A stretch of DNA of 64,000 nucleotides, from positions 1-64,000 of the forward strand of contig DATJIA010000436.1 of the NCBI GenBank assembly GCA_035493675.1, written 5' to 3'. Origin of the DNA: JAIOQA01 sp035493675 (GTDB lineage Bacteria > Myxococcota_A > Polyangia > Haliangiales > Haliangiaceae). A program made the translations under genes and the position numbers. Below are positions 1-8,259 of this stretch, piece after piece. The notes under the pieces were generated by a model that saw nothing but the letters and a program-made list of their open reading frames with translations, made no database searches and had not been told where the DNA came from. Each line of letters starts with the position of its first letter. Positions within the stretch are counted from its first letter, which is position 1.

Positions 1-394
1 GGCGCGAGAGCACGGTGATCGCGAACGCGATCACGCCGTAGAGGAGCGGATAGATCGGCGAGCCGGCGCCGCCGGTGACGACCAGCGCGGTGAAGGTGCC
101 GGCGATCAGCGCGAGCGAGACTTCGACGTCGATCAGGTCCGCGGCGTGGCGCAACCAGAACGAGACGCGCTGCGCGCGCGCCGACGGCGGCTGGAACGCG
201 AGCCGCCGCGCGACCGCGGCGATCACGATCGCCGCGATGTAGACGATGACGAGGGTCGGGACGAGCTGTTGGCGCGCGGCGAGCAGCGACGCGCCGTCGA
301 CGCCGCCGGCCGCGACCACCGCGCACGCGAGCGCCGCCGCGATCGCGCCGCCGCCGACGCGCCCCGCGCGCGACATGGCGCGGCCCAGCTTCAC
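1..394 (-). CDS. Membrane protein, N-terminal part (runs off left edge)
   Basis: The frame is open from a GTG at 394 down to the window edge (131 codons seen). That GTG lies in a GTGA overlap with the stop of the FtsB-like gene, so the two are translationally coupled. The visible part has a hydrophobic stretch near residues 14-40, a second near 44-62, a short charged loop, and a long hydrophobic region from about residue 88 containing Gly/Ser/Pro turns. There are no catalytic residues yet. The layout resembles the membrane sensor region of a myxobacterial diguanylate cyclase or histidine kinase, but the output domain is outside the window, so this is only a guess. An internal ATG at 376 is an alternative start. 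Confidence 0.6.
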   Translation of the reverse strand, partial: MKLGRAMSRAGRVGGGAIAAALACAVVAAGGVDGASLLAARQQLVPTLVIVYIAAIVIAAVARRLAFQPPSARAQRVSFWLRHAADLIDVEVSLALIAGTFTALVVTGGAGSPIYPLLYGVIAFAITVLSR

Positions 395-708
395 GGCGCC
401 TCCACGCGCAGGACGACCTCGCCCGGATACACCATGCCGAGCTCGTCGCGCGCGCGATCGACGATCGCGCCGACGTCGGTGCGCAGCGCGTCGATCTCGC
501 GATGCAGCTTCGCGTTCGCGGCCTCGAGCCGCGCGATCTCCGCGTCGGTCTCCGACGCCTGCGCGCGCAGCTTCTCGATCTTCTCTTCGCCGCCCGCGCG
601 CCAGGGCACGTAGGCGATCGCGATCGCCAACGCGAGCGACAATCCGACGCGCGCGCCCCAACGCTGCCACGCCGGCGCGACGTGGGTATCGGCCAAGACC
701 TTCCGCAC
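391..708 (-). CDS. FtsB/DivIC-type septum formation initiator family protein
   Basis: This 105-residue protein has the layout of the family: a short cytoplasmic N-terminus, one membrane span at about residues 19-36, then a heptad-like coiled coil (about 41-80, with Leu/Ile/Ala at core positions), and a short C-terminal tail containing a GMVYPGE segment typical of FtsB/DivIC. Members sit in the divisome with FtsL and FtsQ. The start is an ATG at 708. Its stop overlaps the GTG of the downstream membrane protein by four bases. Family-level assignment is good; whether it is the division FtsB itself is not settled, because no other division genes are in view. Confidence 0.72.
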   Translation of the reverse strand: MRKVLADTHVAPAWQRWGARVGLSLALAIAIAYVPWRAGGEEKIEKLRAQASETDAEIARLEAANAKLHREIDALRTDVGAIVDRARDELGMVYPGEVVLRVEAP

Positions 709-774
709 CGTGGGACGATTAACGGCGGCCCAGCGGGAGCGAGCAACTTTTCGGATTCGTTGGATTCCACCTAC

Positions 775-993
775 ATGTCGCGCACTTCGACGGCGGGATC
801 AGATCGCGCCGCTACGCTCAAGGCAATGATCCAGAACCGCCTCGCACGCGGAACGCTGCCGCCCCGCGATCCGAAGGGCAAGAAGAGCTGCGATCTCTCG
901 ATCACGTGCCCGACGTGCATGATCGCGATGCAGCCCGAGCACGCGCACTACAAGTGTCCGAAGTGCGGCTATCGCGATAGCTGCTGCTTCTAG
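775..993 (+). CDS. Small zinc-ribbon protein
   Basis: A short protein of 72 residues (or 55 if the second ATG at 826 is used). The C-terminal half contains CPTC and CPKC pairs and ends in a Cys-Cys-Phe tail, which looks like a treble zinc ribbon; the Cys spacing and the Met/His-containing linker look constrained. The N-terminal part is basic. I see no strong ribosome binding site for either start, so the start is uncertain. It lies alone between the left-facing FtsB-like gene and the convergent propeller lipoprotein. Function unknown; small zinc ribbons of this kind often bind nucleic acid or act as partner adaptors, which is inference only. Confidence 0.55.
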   Translation: MSRTSTAGSDRAATLKAMIQNRLARGTLPPRDPKGKKSCDLSITCPTCMIAMQPEHAHYKCPKCGYRDSCCF

Positions 994-999
994 CGATCG

Positions 1000-2940
1000 C
1001 TACGGCGAGATCAGCGTGATCGATCCGGGGCCGCGGGCCCAGACGCGCCCGAAGGCATCGAGCGCGACGTCCTCGATCTCGTTCTCGATCAACCCGCGGC
1101 GTACGTCGAGCCGCTTCACGCGCTTGCCGTCGTACAAGGCGACGCCGCGCTCGGTCGCCAGCCACAAGCGGCCGTCGCCGGCGAGCCCGAGATCGTTGAC
1201 CGGGAACGCGAGCTCCTTCGGGAACACCCACTTCTCGCCGTCGTACTCGCCGACGCCGTTGCCGGTCCCGGCGAACACGATGCCGCCGGGCGACGCCGCG
1301 ATCGCGCGCACGATCTCGGAGTCGAGGCCGTTCGCCTCGTTCCAGATCGTCACCTTCTTGCCGGCGAGCCGCGCGACCCCTTCGCTGGTCGCGAACCAGA
1401 TCTCGTCCTCGTCCATGAACGCGCCGTCGACGGCGCCGATCGGCACCGGCAGGATGCCCTTCTTGACCTCGCGCTGATCGTTCGACGCGTGGTGGTACGC
1501 GACCGCGCCGAGCGCGACGTCGACGAGCGCCACGCCCCACGGCCGCTCCTCCTTGCCCTGGTGATAGCGGAGCCCGACCCACAACAAGCCGCCGGGCGAG
1601 AAGCGCGCGAAGCTGACCTCGGGGTGATCGCCCGGCGTCTCGAGGGTCGCGAGCTCCTTCCACTCGTCCTCGACCTTGGAGATCGTGATCTTCTTGGCGT
1701 CGCCGGATCGATGGAGCGCGTAGACGTCTCCCGACGGCGCGCGCACGACCGCGAGCACGGCTTGATCGACGGGGCCGTCGGGCTCGAAGCCGTCGCCGCG
1801 CCAGCGCCACGCGCGCCGCGCGCCGGTCGCGACCCAGCAGTCGTCCTTGTGTTTGCACGCGACCGACAGCGAGGTCGCGCCGTCGAACATCGCGCCGCGC
1901 CGCAGCCACGCGATCGGACCCGCGCCGCCCTTCGCGATCCGCGCGGTGCCGACGTCGTGCGATCCGACGATCACGTCGTCGCCCCACACCGCGACCGACG
2001 GCGCGCCCGCGGGCAACACGACGTCGAGCGGATCGACGATCGGCGCGGGCGCGTTGCCGGCGGTCGCGAGCATGCGCCAGCCGTCGTGCGTGAGCGGGCG
2101 CCGCTCGCCGCCGCGGTTGCCGACCCGATACAAGCGGCCGCCGCCGAGGACGATCACGTCGTCGCCGTGCGGCGCCGACGCCTCCCACTTCGCGTCGGGC
2201 GACACGCGATACGACGACCAACCGTTCGCGCCGCCGAGCGCGACCTCTTGCTTGCCCGATCGATCCTCGCCGATCACCATCACGACGCCGCCGGGCCCGC
2301 GCGCGACCACGCGCGCCGCCGCGATCTCGCAGCCTTGATCGTGCCCGAACCGGAACGACTCGCCGGTCGGCTTCTTGCCGATCACGCCGGTCTGCGTCGC
2401 GAGCCACAGCCACCCGTCGTCGGACGAGTAGAGCGCGTTGATCGGATCGGTGATCGGCGTCGCGGTCCACTGGCCCGCCGGGTTCACGTAGAAGAGGCCT
2501 TTGCCGTGGCCGATCCACACGCCGCCGTCGGTCGACGGCGCAATCGTTCGCACGGTCGCGAGATCGAGGCCGATCAGCTTCGGCGGCGGCGGCACTTCCG
2601 TGAAGGTCTGGTGGGCGACGTCGTAGTAGCCGACGGTCGACTCGGTCGCGACCCACAACCAGCCGCGGCCTCGATCCGCGGCGAGCGCGACCGCGCGATC
2701 GCCGGCGGCGCCGTGGCCGAGATCCAGCGTGAGCGCGAGGCCGTTGCGATCCCACCGATCGAGGCCGTGCGCCGGCGCGGTGAACAGGTAATCGCCGAGC
2801 GCCGCGACCAAGCGCACCGGCGACGGCTCGGTGAACGCGCGTACGCGCACGGTCTTCGCGGGGGCGGGGCCGTGCGGACCGTCGCCGCCGTGAGGACACG
2901 CCGCCAGGAGCGCGAGCGCGATCAGCGCGGTCGTCCGCAC
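1000..2940 (-). CDS. Lipoprotein with two-component-regulator-type beta-propeller
   Basis: The 646-residue protein starts at GTG 2940, nine bases after a GGGGAG ribosome binding site, and opens with a lipoprotein signal whose lipobox is LLAAC (Cys15). The rest is a chain of short beta repeats with the signature of two-component-regulator propellers: phrases such as GVWIGHGKGL, GWLWLATQTG and RLWLATERGV recur every 40-60 residues, giving probably two propeller domains. Unlike the hybrid sensors where these repeats are common, there is no membrane span, kinase or DNA-binding domain after them; the protein ends at the last blade. It is probably a membrane-anchored periplasmic or surface protein that binds a ligand or partner. 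A longer upstream reading is antisense to the next gene and was not used. Confidence 0.8.
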   Translation of the reverse strand: MRTTALIALALLAACPHGGDGPHGPAPAKTVRVRAFTEPSPVRLVAALGDYLFTAPAHGLDRWDRNGLALTLDLGHGAAGDRAVALAADRGRGWLWVATESTVGYYDVAHQTFTEVPPPPKLIGLDLATVRTIAPSTDGGVWIGHGKGLFYVNPAGQWTATPITDPINALYSSDDGWLWLATQTGVIGKKPTGESFRFGHDQGCEIAAARVVARGPGGVVMVIGEDRSGKQEVALGGANGWSSYRVSPDAKWEASAPHGDDVIVLGGGRLYRVGNRGGERRPLTHDGWRMLATAGNAPAPIVDPLDVVLPAGAPSVAVWGDDVIVGSHDVGTARIAKGGAGPIAWLRRGAMFDGATSLSVACKHKDDCWVATGARRAWRWRGDGFEPDGPVDQAVLAVVRAPSGDVYALHRSGDAKKITISKVEDEWKELATLETPGDHPEVSFARFSPGGLLWVGLRYHQGKEERPWGVALVDVALGAVAYHHASNDQREVKKGILPVPIGAVDGAFMDEDEIWFATSEGVARLAGKKVTIWNEANGLDSEIVRAIAASPGGIVFAGTGNGVGEYDGEKWVFPKELAFPVNDLGLAGDGRLWLATERGVALYDGKRVKRLDVRRGLIENEIEDVALDAFGRVWARGPGSITLISP

Positions 2941-3024
2941 AACTCGCGTCTCCCCGGTCACAGCTGACGAACGTAGACCAACGAGCCGCTTGGCGCCAGG
3001 CGGGGGGCCGCGGATAATCGGGAC

Positions 3025-3675
3025 ATGGCAAGCTCGCGACGAGGACGCGGCCGCGGCGCCGGAGAGATCCGCGGCACGCTCGGCACGCTCCTGCGCACCA
3101 CGCTGGCGCAGGTCGGCACGGTCCGCGACGCGCTGGAGCGAGGCGCGCGCGAAGGCCGCGCCCGCCTCGACGACGCGCGGCTCGGGCGCCGCCACGACGA
3201 AGCGCTCGCCGAGCTCGGCGCGATCGTGCTCGATCACGTGCGACGCGGCGAGCTCGCCGACCTCGAGGAGATCCGCGAGATCGCGGACGCGATCGCCGCC
3301 GTCGAGGAGCTCGAGCAGCGCCTCGACGATCGCGAGCAGCCGACGCGCCCGCTGCGCCCGGCGGCCCGGCGCGAGACGACGCGCGACGGCGACGACGGCA
3401 CCGTCTCGTCGCGCAGCTGGTCGCCGCCGCGCCCGGCGGCGTCGTCGGCGGGCCGGGTCTGGCGCCCGGTCACCCCCGCTCCCACACATATAGATGAGGC
3501 GCGCCACGACGCCGCCGACGCCGACGACGAGCCGGGCTCGCGGTTCCGCGAGGATCGGCGCCCGCGCGCCGGCGGCATCACCTTCGAGCGCCGCGACGAG
3601 ACCGGCCCGGATCCCGACGACGATCTCGCCGAATACATGAACCCCGACGACGTTCCGCCCAAGAAGCAGGGTTGA
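3025..3675 (+). CDS. Hypothetical protein, helical N-terminus with charged tail
   Basis: A 216-residue protein starting at ATG 3025. Residues 1-12 are Arg/Gly-rich, residues 15-115 are predicted amphipathic helix (Leu/Ala/Glu/Arg heptads around a phrase beginning GTLGTLLRTTLAQVG), and the last 100 residues are low-complexity, rich in Arg, Asp and Pro. The helical part resembles phasin-like or coiled-coil adaptor proteins found in myxobacteria, but I do not recognise a named family. There is no signal peptide. It is divergent from the propeller lipoprotein and ends about 57 bases before the tRNA gene. Confidence 0.72.
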   Translation: MASSRRGRGRGAGEIRGTLGTLLRTTLAQVGTVRDALERGAREGRARLDDARLGRRHDEALAELGAIVLDHVRRGELADLEEIREIADAIAAVEELEQRLDDREQPTRPLRPAARRETTRDGDDGTVSSRSWSPPRPAASSAGRVWRPVTPAPTHIDEARHDAADADDEPGSRFREDRRPRAGGITFERRDETGPDPDDDLAEYMNPDDVPPKKQG

Positions 3676-3732
3676 CACGGGGGAGCGCCGACGGTAGAAA
3701 ACGCGGGCTTCGACGCGTCCGCCTTACCCGAC

Positions 3733-3805
3733 GGGGATATAGCTCAGCTGGGAGAGCGCGTGAATGGCATTCACGAGGTCAGGGGTTCGATCCCCCTTAT
3801 CTCCA
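3733..3805 (+). tRNA. tRNA-Ala (anticodon GGC)
   Basis: The cloverleaf folds fully by eye: acceptor stem 3733-3739 with 3798-3804 (one G-T pair), D stem GCTC/GAGC, anticodon stem 3759-3763 with 3771-3775, seven-base loop carrying GGC at 3766-3768, five-base variable loop, and a perfect T stem around TTCGATC. The discriminator is A3805. The 3' CCA is not encoded (the DNA reads CCG after the discriminator), so it would have to be added by the CCA-adding enzyme. Confidence 0.97.
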
Positions 3806-3829
3806 CCGGCGACACGAGAAGCGCAGGAT

Positions 3830-3859
3830 GACCGCCCCACCGGGCGGTCGTCTCGCTTT
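3830..3859 (+). terminator. Hairpin terminator after tRNA-Ala
   Basis: Eight-base perfect stem GACCGCCC/GGGCGGTC with a CACC loop (3830-3849), followed by a pyrimidine-rich GTCTCGCTTTC. It lies 25 bases past the tRNA, before the next gene. Confidence 0.6.
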
Positions 3860-3888
3860 CGGGCGAAGGGCTTGCAGTCGGGTACTGC

Positions 3889-4206
3889 ATGCGTCGCCTT
3901 GCCTTGTTCTTGATCGCGCTGTCGCTCGCGTGTTGTCGGCAGACTTCCGAGGACCCTGCGCGCTCACTGCGCGCCTGGATCTCGACCGGGCGCTTGGTCG
4001 GCCATGCGTGGTGCGCGCACGAGCTGCCGATCACGACCTTGCACGAGTCGCTCGCCGAGGTGCGCGAGCAGCTCTCGCGCGCGATCGACGAGGCGGATCG
4101 CCTCGGGCGTGGCGAGCTGTCTCGCCGCGCGCGTCACGCGGCCGGCGCGATCGAGCAGATCGATCGCGCCGACGAGTCTTCGTGCACCGCGCTCGCGTCG
4201 CTCTAG
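3889..4206 (+). CDS. Small lipoprotein of unknown function
   Basis: 105 residues starting at ATG 3889. Two Arg residues, then a hydrophobic core and a lipobox ending in a Cys pair (Cys15/16) give a clear lipoprotein signal. The mature part is helical and rich in Ala, Arg and Glu, with three further Cys residues or so, including one pair that could form a disulfide. No family recognised. The stop at 4204-4206 nearly abuts the stop of the convergent phosphoesterase gene (4208). Confidence 0.7.
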   Translation: MRRLALFLIALSLACCRQTSEDPARSLRAWISTGRLVGHAWCAHELPITTLHESLAEVREQLSRAIDEADRLGRGELSRRARHAAGAIEQIDRADESSCTALASL

Positions 4207-4207
4207 C

Positions 4208-5179
4208 CTAGTTCGCCGCGACCGCGTCGAGCGGCTGCTCGAACAGGTCGTCCATCGTCTCGACGCTGGCCGCGGTCGAGTCGCACGGCAGCGCCTCGAC
4301 GCCCAAGATCTTCTGCACGGTCTTCAGGTACGAGCTCGCGTTGTACGGCGTCTGCGAGACGAAGCCCTGCTTCGCGTTCGGCGAGATCACGATCATCGGC
4401 GGATCGTCCGCGCCGCCGTCGCCCTCGTCGAACGTGAGGAACAAGACACCGCCTTCGCTCCACGCCTTCGACGCGAGGATCTTCGGCACTTCCTGCGAGA
4501 GCCAGTCGTCGCCGGTCTTGATCGACGCGTCGTGCATGTCGTGGAGCATGTTCGGCGTGATGAAGACGTACTTGGGCACGGTGTCGTTCGCGAGATCCTT
4601 GTCGAGCTCGCTGTAGTCGACCACGTGCGCGTTGCAGCGCGCCTCCGGGTGGAACTGCGAGCCGTCCCAGCCGTTGATGTCGTCGAAGTAGACGAACGGG
4701 TCGTGCTTGGGCTCGTACGGGTACGCCGACGCGAGCCCGCACGGCGCGCCCATCGACTCCGCGTACTCCTTCCACGACAGGCCCTGCATCTCGAGCTGAT
4801 CGGCGATGTGCGACTTCGCCGCGATGTGGTGGGTCGACGGCGAGTCGTCGTCGAGGATGCCGAAGTTCTCGCCCGCGACCATCCAGATGTAGTTCGGCTC
4901 GCTCGGGTGGATGAAGTTATCCGTGTAGCCGGCGGCGACCGCGAACTGATCGGCGAGCGCGTTCATGTAGGGCGCGTCGGCGCGGTTGCCGATGATCTGA
5001 TCGCGTGACTTGTTCTCCATCACGATCGTGAAGACCGTGCCCTGCCATTGCGGCGCGGGCTTGGTGTTCTGCGCCGTGATCGCGGTGCACTCGACGTTGG
5101 TGGAGCCCGACGTGTTCGCGCACCCGAGGGCGCCGATCACTGCGAGCGAGGAGCTGACGAGAATGATCGGTGTGCGCAT
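4208..5179 (-). CDS. Phosphoesterase-family (acid phosphatase / phospholipase C type) lipoprotein
   Basis: A 323-residue lipoprotein; I chose ATG 5179 over the upstream GTG-region start because it gives a clean signal peptide with lipobox GALGC (Cys20). Motifs of the PF04185 phosphoesterase family (alkaline-phosphatase superfamily) are in order: MENKSRDQIIG (metal and nucleophile region), HPSEPNYIWMVAG, a CNAHVVDYSELDKDL segment, NMLHDMHD, FLTFDEGDGG and a VISPNAKQG segment. Members hydrolyse phosphomonoesters or phospholipid headgroups outside the cytoplasm. At this length it matches the short acid-phosphatase-like members rather than the larger hemolytic PLCs. Divergent from the barrel gene at 5297, with an inverted repeat between them. 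Confidence 0.85.
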   Translation of the reverse strand: MRTPIILVSSSLAVIGALGCANTSGSTNVECTAITAQNTKPAPQWQGTVFTIVMENKSRDQIIGNRADAPYMNALADQFAVAAGYTDNFIHPSEPNYIWMVAGENFGILDDDSPSTHHIAAKSHIADQLEMQGLSWKEYAESMGAPCGLASAYPYEPKHDPFVYFDDINGWDGSQFHPEARCNAHVVDYSELDKDLANDTVPKYVFITPNMLHDMHDASIKTGDDWLSQEVPKILASKAWSEGGVLFLTFDEGDGGADDPPMIVISPNAKQGFVSQTPYNASSYLKTVQKILGVEALPCDSTAASVETMDDLFEQPLDAVAAN

Positions 5180-5234
5180 GGGCCCCAGCACTATGACCAC
5201 TGTGCCCTCTCGCCCCAATCCCCGGGCTGAAAAA

Positions 5235-5291
5235 CGGTAACTACTCGGAGTATGCGAATCCTTCGCTTGGCAACTCCCTTGCTAGTTACCG
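5235..5291. repeat. Nine-base inverted repeat in a divergent promoter region
   Basis: CGGTAACTA (5235-5243) and its exact complement TAGTTACCG (5283-5291) flank 39 bases, in a comparatively A/T-rich stretch between the divergent phosphoesterase gene and the barrel-kinase-NTT operon. The right arm ends five bases before the GTG start at 5297. It could be a split operator for both genes or a leader hairpin covering the ribosome binding region. Confidence 0.45.
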
Positions 5292-5296
5292 GGTAG

Positions 5297-6619
5297 GTGA
5301 CGCCTCGGTTACGCCTCGCCGTCCTCTGCATGATCGCGATGACGCAGCTCGCTCAGGCGGATGCGGACGCGAAGCGGCCGGTGCCCGACTACGACGGTCG
5401 CGGCAACGTCGACGCGCACCCGACGCGGCGGTGGTCGTGGATCCCGCGCGTCGTGCTGTTCCCCGCCTACGTGGTCGAGGAGTACGCGCTGCGCCGGCCG
5501 CTCGGATGGATCATCTCGACCGCCGAGCGCGATCAGTGGCTCGACACCGCGGTCGACACCTTCTCGTTCGGGCCGCAGCACAACTACCTGCTGATCCCGA
5601 CCGTGTCCTACGAGTTCGGCTTTCGTCCGAACGCCGGACTCTATTTCAGCGGCGACAACGTGCTCCTCATCGACAACTCGGTGCGCGCCGAGGTCTCGAC
5701 CGCGGGCTCGCACTACCTGAACGCGACGCTGCTCGATCGCTACGCGGTGACCGACAAGACCACGATCTCGACGCGCTTCGACGTCAACCGGCGCTCCGAC
5801 ATGATGTTCTTCGGGATCGGCCCCGACGTCACCGACGCGACGCGCGCGCGTTGGGGCGTCCAGCAGATCGACATGCACACGAGCCTGAAGCAGCAGCGCT
5901 TCGGCGAGTCGTGGATCTCGCTGTCGGCGGGCGCGCGCTCGGTCGAGTACCGCCCGCCCGACTGCTGCAGCAACGATCCGTCGATCGGCGACGCGGTCAC
6001 GCGCGGCTACTTCCCGCTGCCGCCCGGCTACGCGGTCCCGTACACCGTGATGTACGAGCACGCCGACATGCAGCTCGACTCGCGCCCGCCGAAGCCGGCG
6101 CCCGGCACCGGCGTGTACCTGCGCCTGCACGAGCGCGGCGACTTCGAGCTCAACGGCCAGCGCGGCTGGGTCGAGTACGGCGGCGCGCTCGGCGGCGCGT
6201 TCGACGTCACCGGCCACCAGCGCGTGCTCCGCTTGATCGGCGCGCTCGACTTCGTCGATCCGATCGCCGGCGAGACGCCGTTCAACGAGCTCGCGTCCCT
6301 GGGGAGCGAGATGATGCCCGGCTTCGTCACCGGCTGGATGCGCGGGCGCTCGACGATCGCCGGGCAGCTCGCGTACACGTGGCCGGTCGGCTCGTGGGTC
6401 GACGGCGTCGCGCGCGTGTCGGTGGGCAACGCGTTCGGCGAGCGTCTCGAGGGCTTCTCGATCGCGAAGCTGCGCGCGTCGGGCGACCTCGGGATCACGA
6501 CCAACGAGCTGCGCGACCAGGGCGTCGAGCTCGTGTTCGGCCTCGGCACCGAGACGTTCGAGCAAGGCGCGGGCATCACGTCGGTGCGCATCGCGTTCGG
6601 CACGAGAGGAGGCTTCTGA
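5297..6619 (+). CDS. Outer-membrane beta-barrel protein (BamA/surface antigen-like)
   Basis: 440 residues from GTG 5297. A signal peptide ends at about residue 22 (AQA). The remainder alternates hydrophobic and polar residues with many aromatic-ended strands, consistent with a 14-16 stranded barrel. The C-terminal half resembles the Omp85/BamA barrel: FGIGPD and a late GLGTETFEQG segment. No POTRA domains precede it, so it is barrel only. A central insert with paired Cys (PDCCSNDP) may be an outer loop. First gene of a four-gene operon whose next start overlaps its stop by one base (TGATG). Confidence 0.8.
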   Translation: MTPRLRLAVLCMIAMTQLAQADADAKRPVPDYDGRGNVDAHPTRRWSWIPRVVLFPAYVVEEYALRRPLGWIISTAERDQWLDTAVDTFSFGPQHNYLLIPTVSYEFGFRPNAGLYFSGDNVLLIDNSVRAEVSTAGSHYLNATLLDRYAVTDKTTISTRFDVNRRSDMMFFGIGPDVTDATRARWGVQQIDMHTSLKQQRFGESWISLSAGARSVEYRPPDCCSNDPSIGDAVTRGYFPLPPGYAVPYTVMYEHADMQLDSRPPKPAPGTGVYLRLHERGDFELNGQRGWVEYGGALGGAFDVTGHQRVLRLIGALDFVDPIAGETPFNELASLGSEMMPGFVTGWMRGRSTIAGQLAYTWPVGSWVDGVARVSVGNAFGERLEGFSIAKLRASGDLGITTNELRDQGVELVFGLGTETFEQGAGITSVRIAFGTRGGF

Positions 6620-8256
6620 TGCGGCGCGCTTGGCTCTTGATCGTGATCGCGGCGTGCGGCGGCGCGGCGCAGCGCCCGTTCCCGTTGCGCGATCCGCTGA
6701 CCGTCGACGACGACATGAAGCCGTTCGCGCACAAGCCGGCCGAGTACTTCTCCCCGTTCGCGTGGGATCAGATCGACTCGAGCTTCTTCGCGCCGCTCTC
6801 GCACGTCCTGTCGGCGCGGGTGGAGAACGAGGCCGCCAACTACAACGCGCTCGACGAGGTCGCCGACTCGTCGTGGTTCACCAACCGGATCGGCGTGCGC
6901 CGCCTGACGCCGGAGGAGCTCGCGCTCGGCGCGTGCAAGCCGGAGGACTTCCTGCCGAGCGAGCACCCGCCCGGCGCGTGGGTGATCGATCACGGCAAGG
7001 ACAACGGCTCGTCGGCCGGCTTCCGCATCAAGGTCGAGGGCAAGGGCAAGTACCTGCTCAAGGGCGACGAGTCCGCGAAGCCGGAGCGCAACAGCGCCGC
7101 CGCCGTGATCGGCGCCGCGCTCTATCACGCCGCCGGCTACAACACGACCTGCGAGCAGATCGTCGAGGTCACGCGCGAGGAGCTGACGCTGAAGCCGAAC
7201 CTGGTGGTCGTCGACAACCGCGGCTTCAAGAAGCCGTTCGACGAGGCGGCGCTGCGCGTCGTGCTGTCGACGACGACGCAGCACAACGGCGCGTCGCGCA
7301 TGCAGGCGTCGAAGTGGCTCGACGGCAAGCCGCTCGGTCCGTTCCGCTACGCCGGCACGCGCGACGACGACTTCAACGACGTCGTGCCGCACGAGGATCG
7401 CCGCGAGCTGCGCGGCAGCCGGCTCCTGGCCGCGTGGGTCCACCACTGGGACGCGCGCGAGCAGAACTCGATGGACATGTGGGTCACGACCGACCCCAAG
7501 GACGAGCACGCGCCCGGGTTCGTGCGCCACTACCTGCTCGACACCAGCGACATCTTCGGCCAGACCATCAACCCGCACTCGGCGGGCTCGCGGCTCGGCT
7601 TCTCGTACATCGTCGACTTCGGCGACATGTTCCTCGATCTCTTCACGCTCGGGGTCCTCGAGCACCCGTGGGATCGCGTGCAGGTCCAGCCCAAGCGCGA
7701 GAAGTTCGGCTTCTTCTCGACGCGCGACTTCGATCCCGAGACCTGGGTCGGCGCGTACCCGAACCAGGCCTTCATCAAGGCGACCGAGCGCGACGACGCG
7801 TGGATGGCGCGCATCATCGCGCGCTTCACCGAGGACGATCTGCGCGCGCTGATCGCGACCGGCCACTTCGCGGATCCCGGCGACGCCGAGTACCTGCTCG
7901 AGGTCTTGCTCGCGCGCCAGAAGATCATCCTCGCGCGCTACCTGACGCGGCTGTCGCCGCTCGCCGACGTCATCGTCGACAACGGGAAGATCTGCGCGCT
8001 CGATCTCGCGCGCCTCCGCCACGTCCTCCCCGACGCGCGCTTCCGCTACCGCGTCACGCGGGGCGGCGCGCCGCTCGACGCCGAGGCGACGCCGGACGCG
8101 CACGTCTGCTTCACCCCGCCGGCGCGCGGCGACGGCGCGCTCGCGATCTTCACCATCGACAACGGCACCGGCGCCGGGCCGCTCGAGATCCACACCTACG
8201 ACACGAGCGACCGCGGCTTCCGCGTCGTCGGGCTCGTGCGACCCGAACCGAGGTGA
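6619..8256 (+). CDS. Lipoprotein with protein-kinase-like fold motifs
   Basis: 545 residues starting at ATG 6619, overlapping the barrel stop. Lipobox VIAAC gives Cys13. The sequence shows kinase-like elements in order: a Gly-containing strand followed by YLLKGDE (Lys148, candidate beta3 lysine), an AVIGAALYHAAGYN helix preceded by PERNS (candidate alphaC Glu), then H276-W-D278-A-R-E-Q-N283, an exact HxDxxxxN catalytic loop, and HYLLDTSD (Asp308) where DFG would be. Known kinase-like families of this style include HipA and CotH. It is long for HipA and has a C-terminal domain of about 230 residues of unknown type. The lipobox places it outside the cytoplasm, where ATP is normally scarce; it lies immediately before two nucleotide transporters. 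Kinase activity is inference. Confidence 0.72.
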   Translation: MRRAWLLIVIAACGGAAQRPFPLRDPLTVDDDMKPFAHKPAEYFSPFAWDQIDSSFFAPLSHVLSARVENEAANYNALDEVADSSWFTNRIGVRRLTPEELALGACKPEDFLPSEHPPGAWVIDHGKDNGSSAGFRIKVEGKGKYLLKGDESAKPERNSAAAVIGAALYHAAGYNTTCEQIVEVTREELTLKPNLVVVDNRGFKKPFDEAALRVVLSTTTQHNGASRMQASKWLDGKPLGPFRYAGTRDDDFNDVVPHEDRRELRGSRLLAAWVHHWDAREQNSMDMWVTTDPKDEHAPGFVRHYLLDTSDIFGQTINPHSAGSRLGFSYIVDFGDMFLDLFTLGVLEHPWDRVQVQPKREKFGFFSTRDFDPETWVGAYPNQAFIKATERDDAWMARIIARFTEDDLRALIATGHFADPGDAEYLLEVLLARQKIILARYLTRLSPLADVIVDNGKICALDLARLRHVLPDARFRYRVTRGGAPLDAEATPDAHVCFTPPARGDGALAIFTIDNGTGAGPLEIHTYDTSDRGFRVVGLVRPEPR

Positions 8257-8259
8257 CCC

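Noticed and set aside
2941..3678. Upstream extension of the propeller lipoprotein
   Set aside because: It reads antisense to the 3025-3675 gene and precedes a good lipoprotein signal at 2940.
5431..8256. 941-codon plus-strand frame extending the kinase-like lipoprotein upstream
   Set aside because: The upstream part is an Arg/Ala-rich frame of the barrel gene. ATG 6619 has a lipobox signal and the expected coupling.
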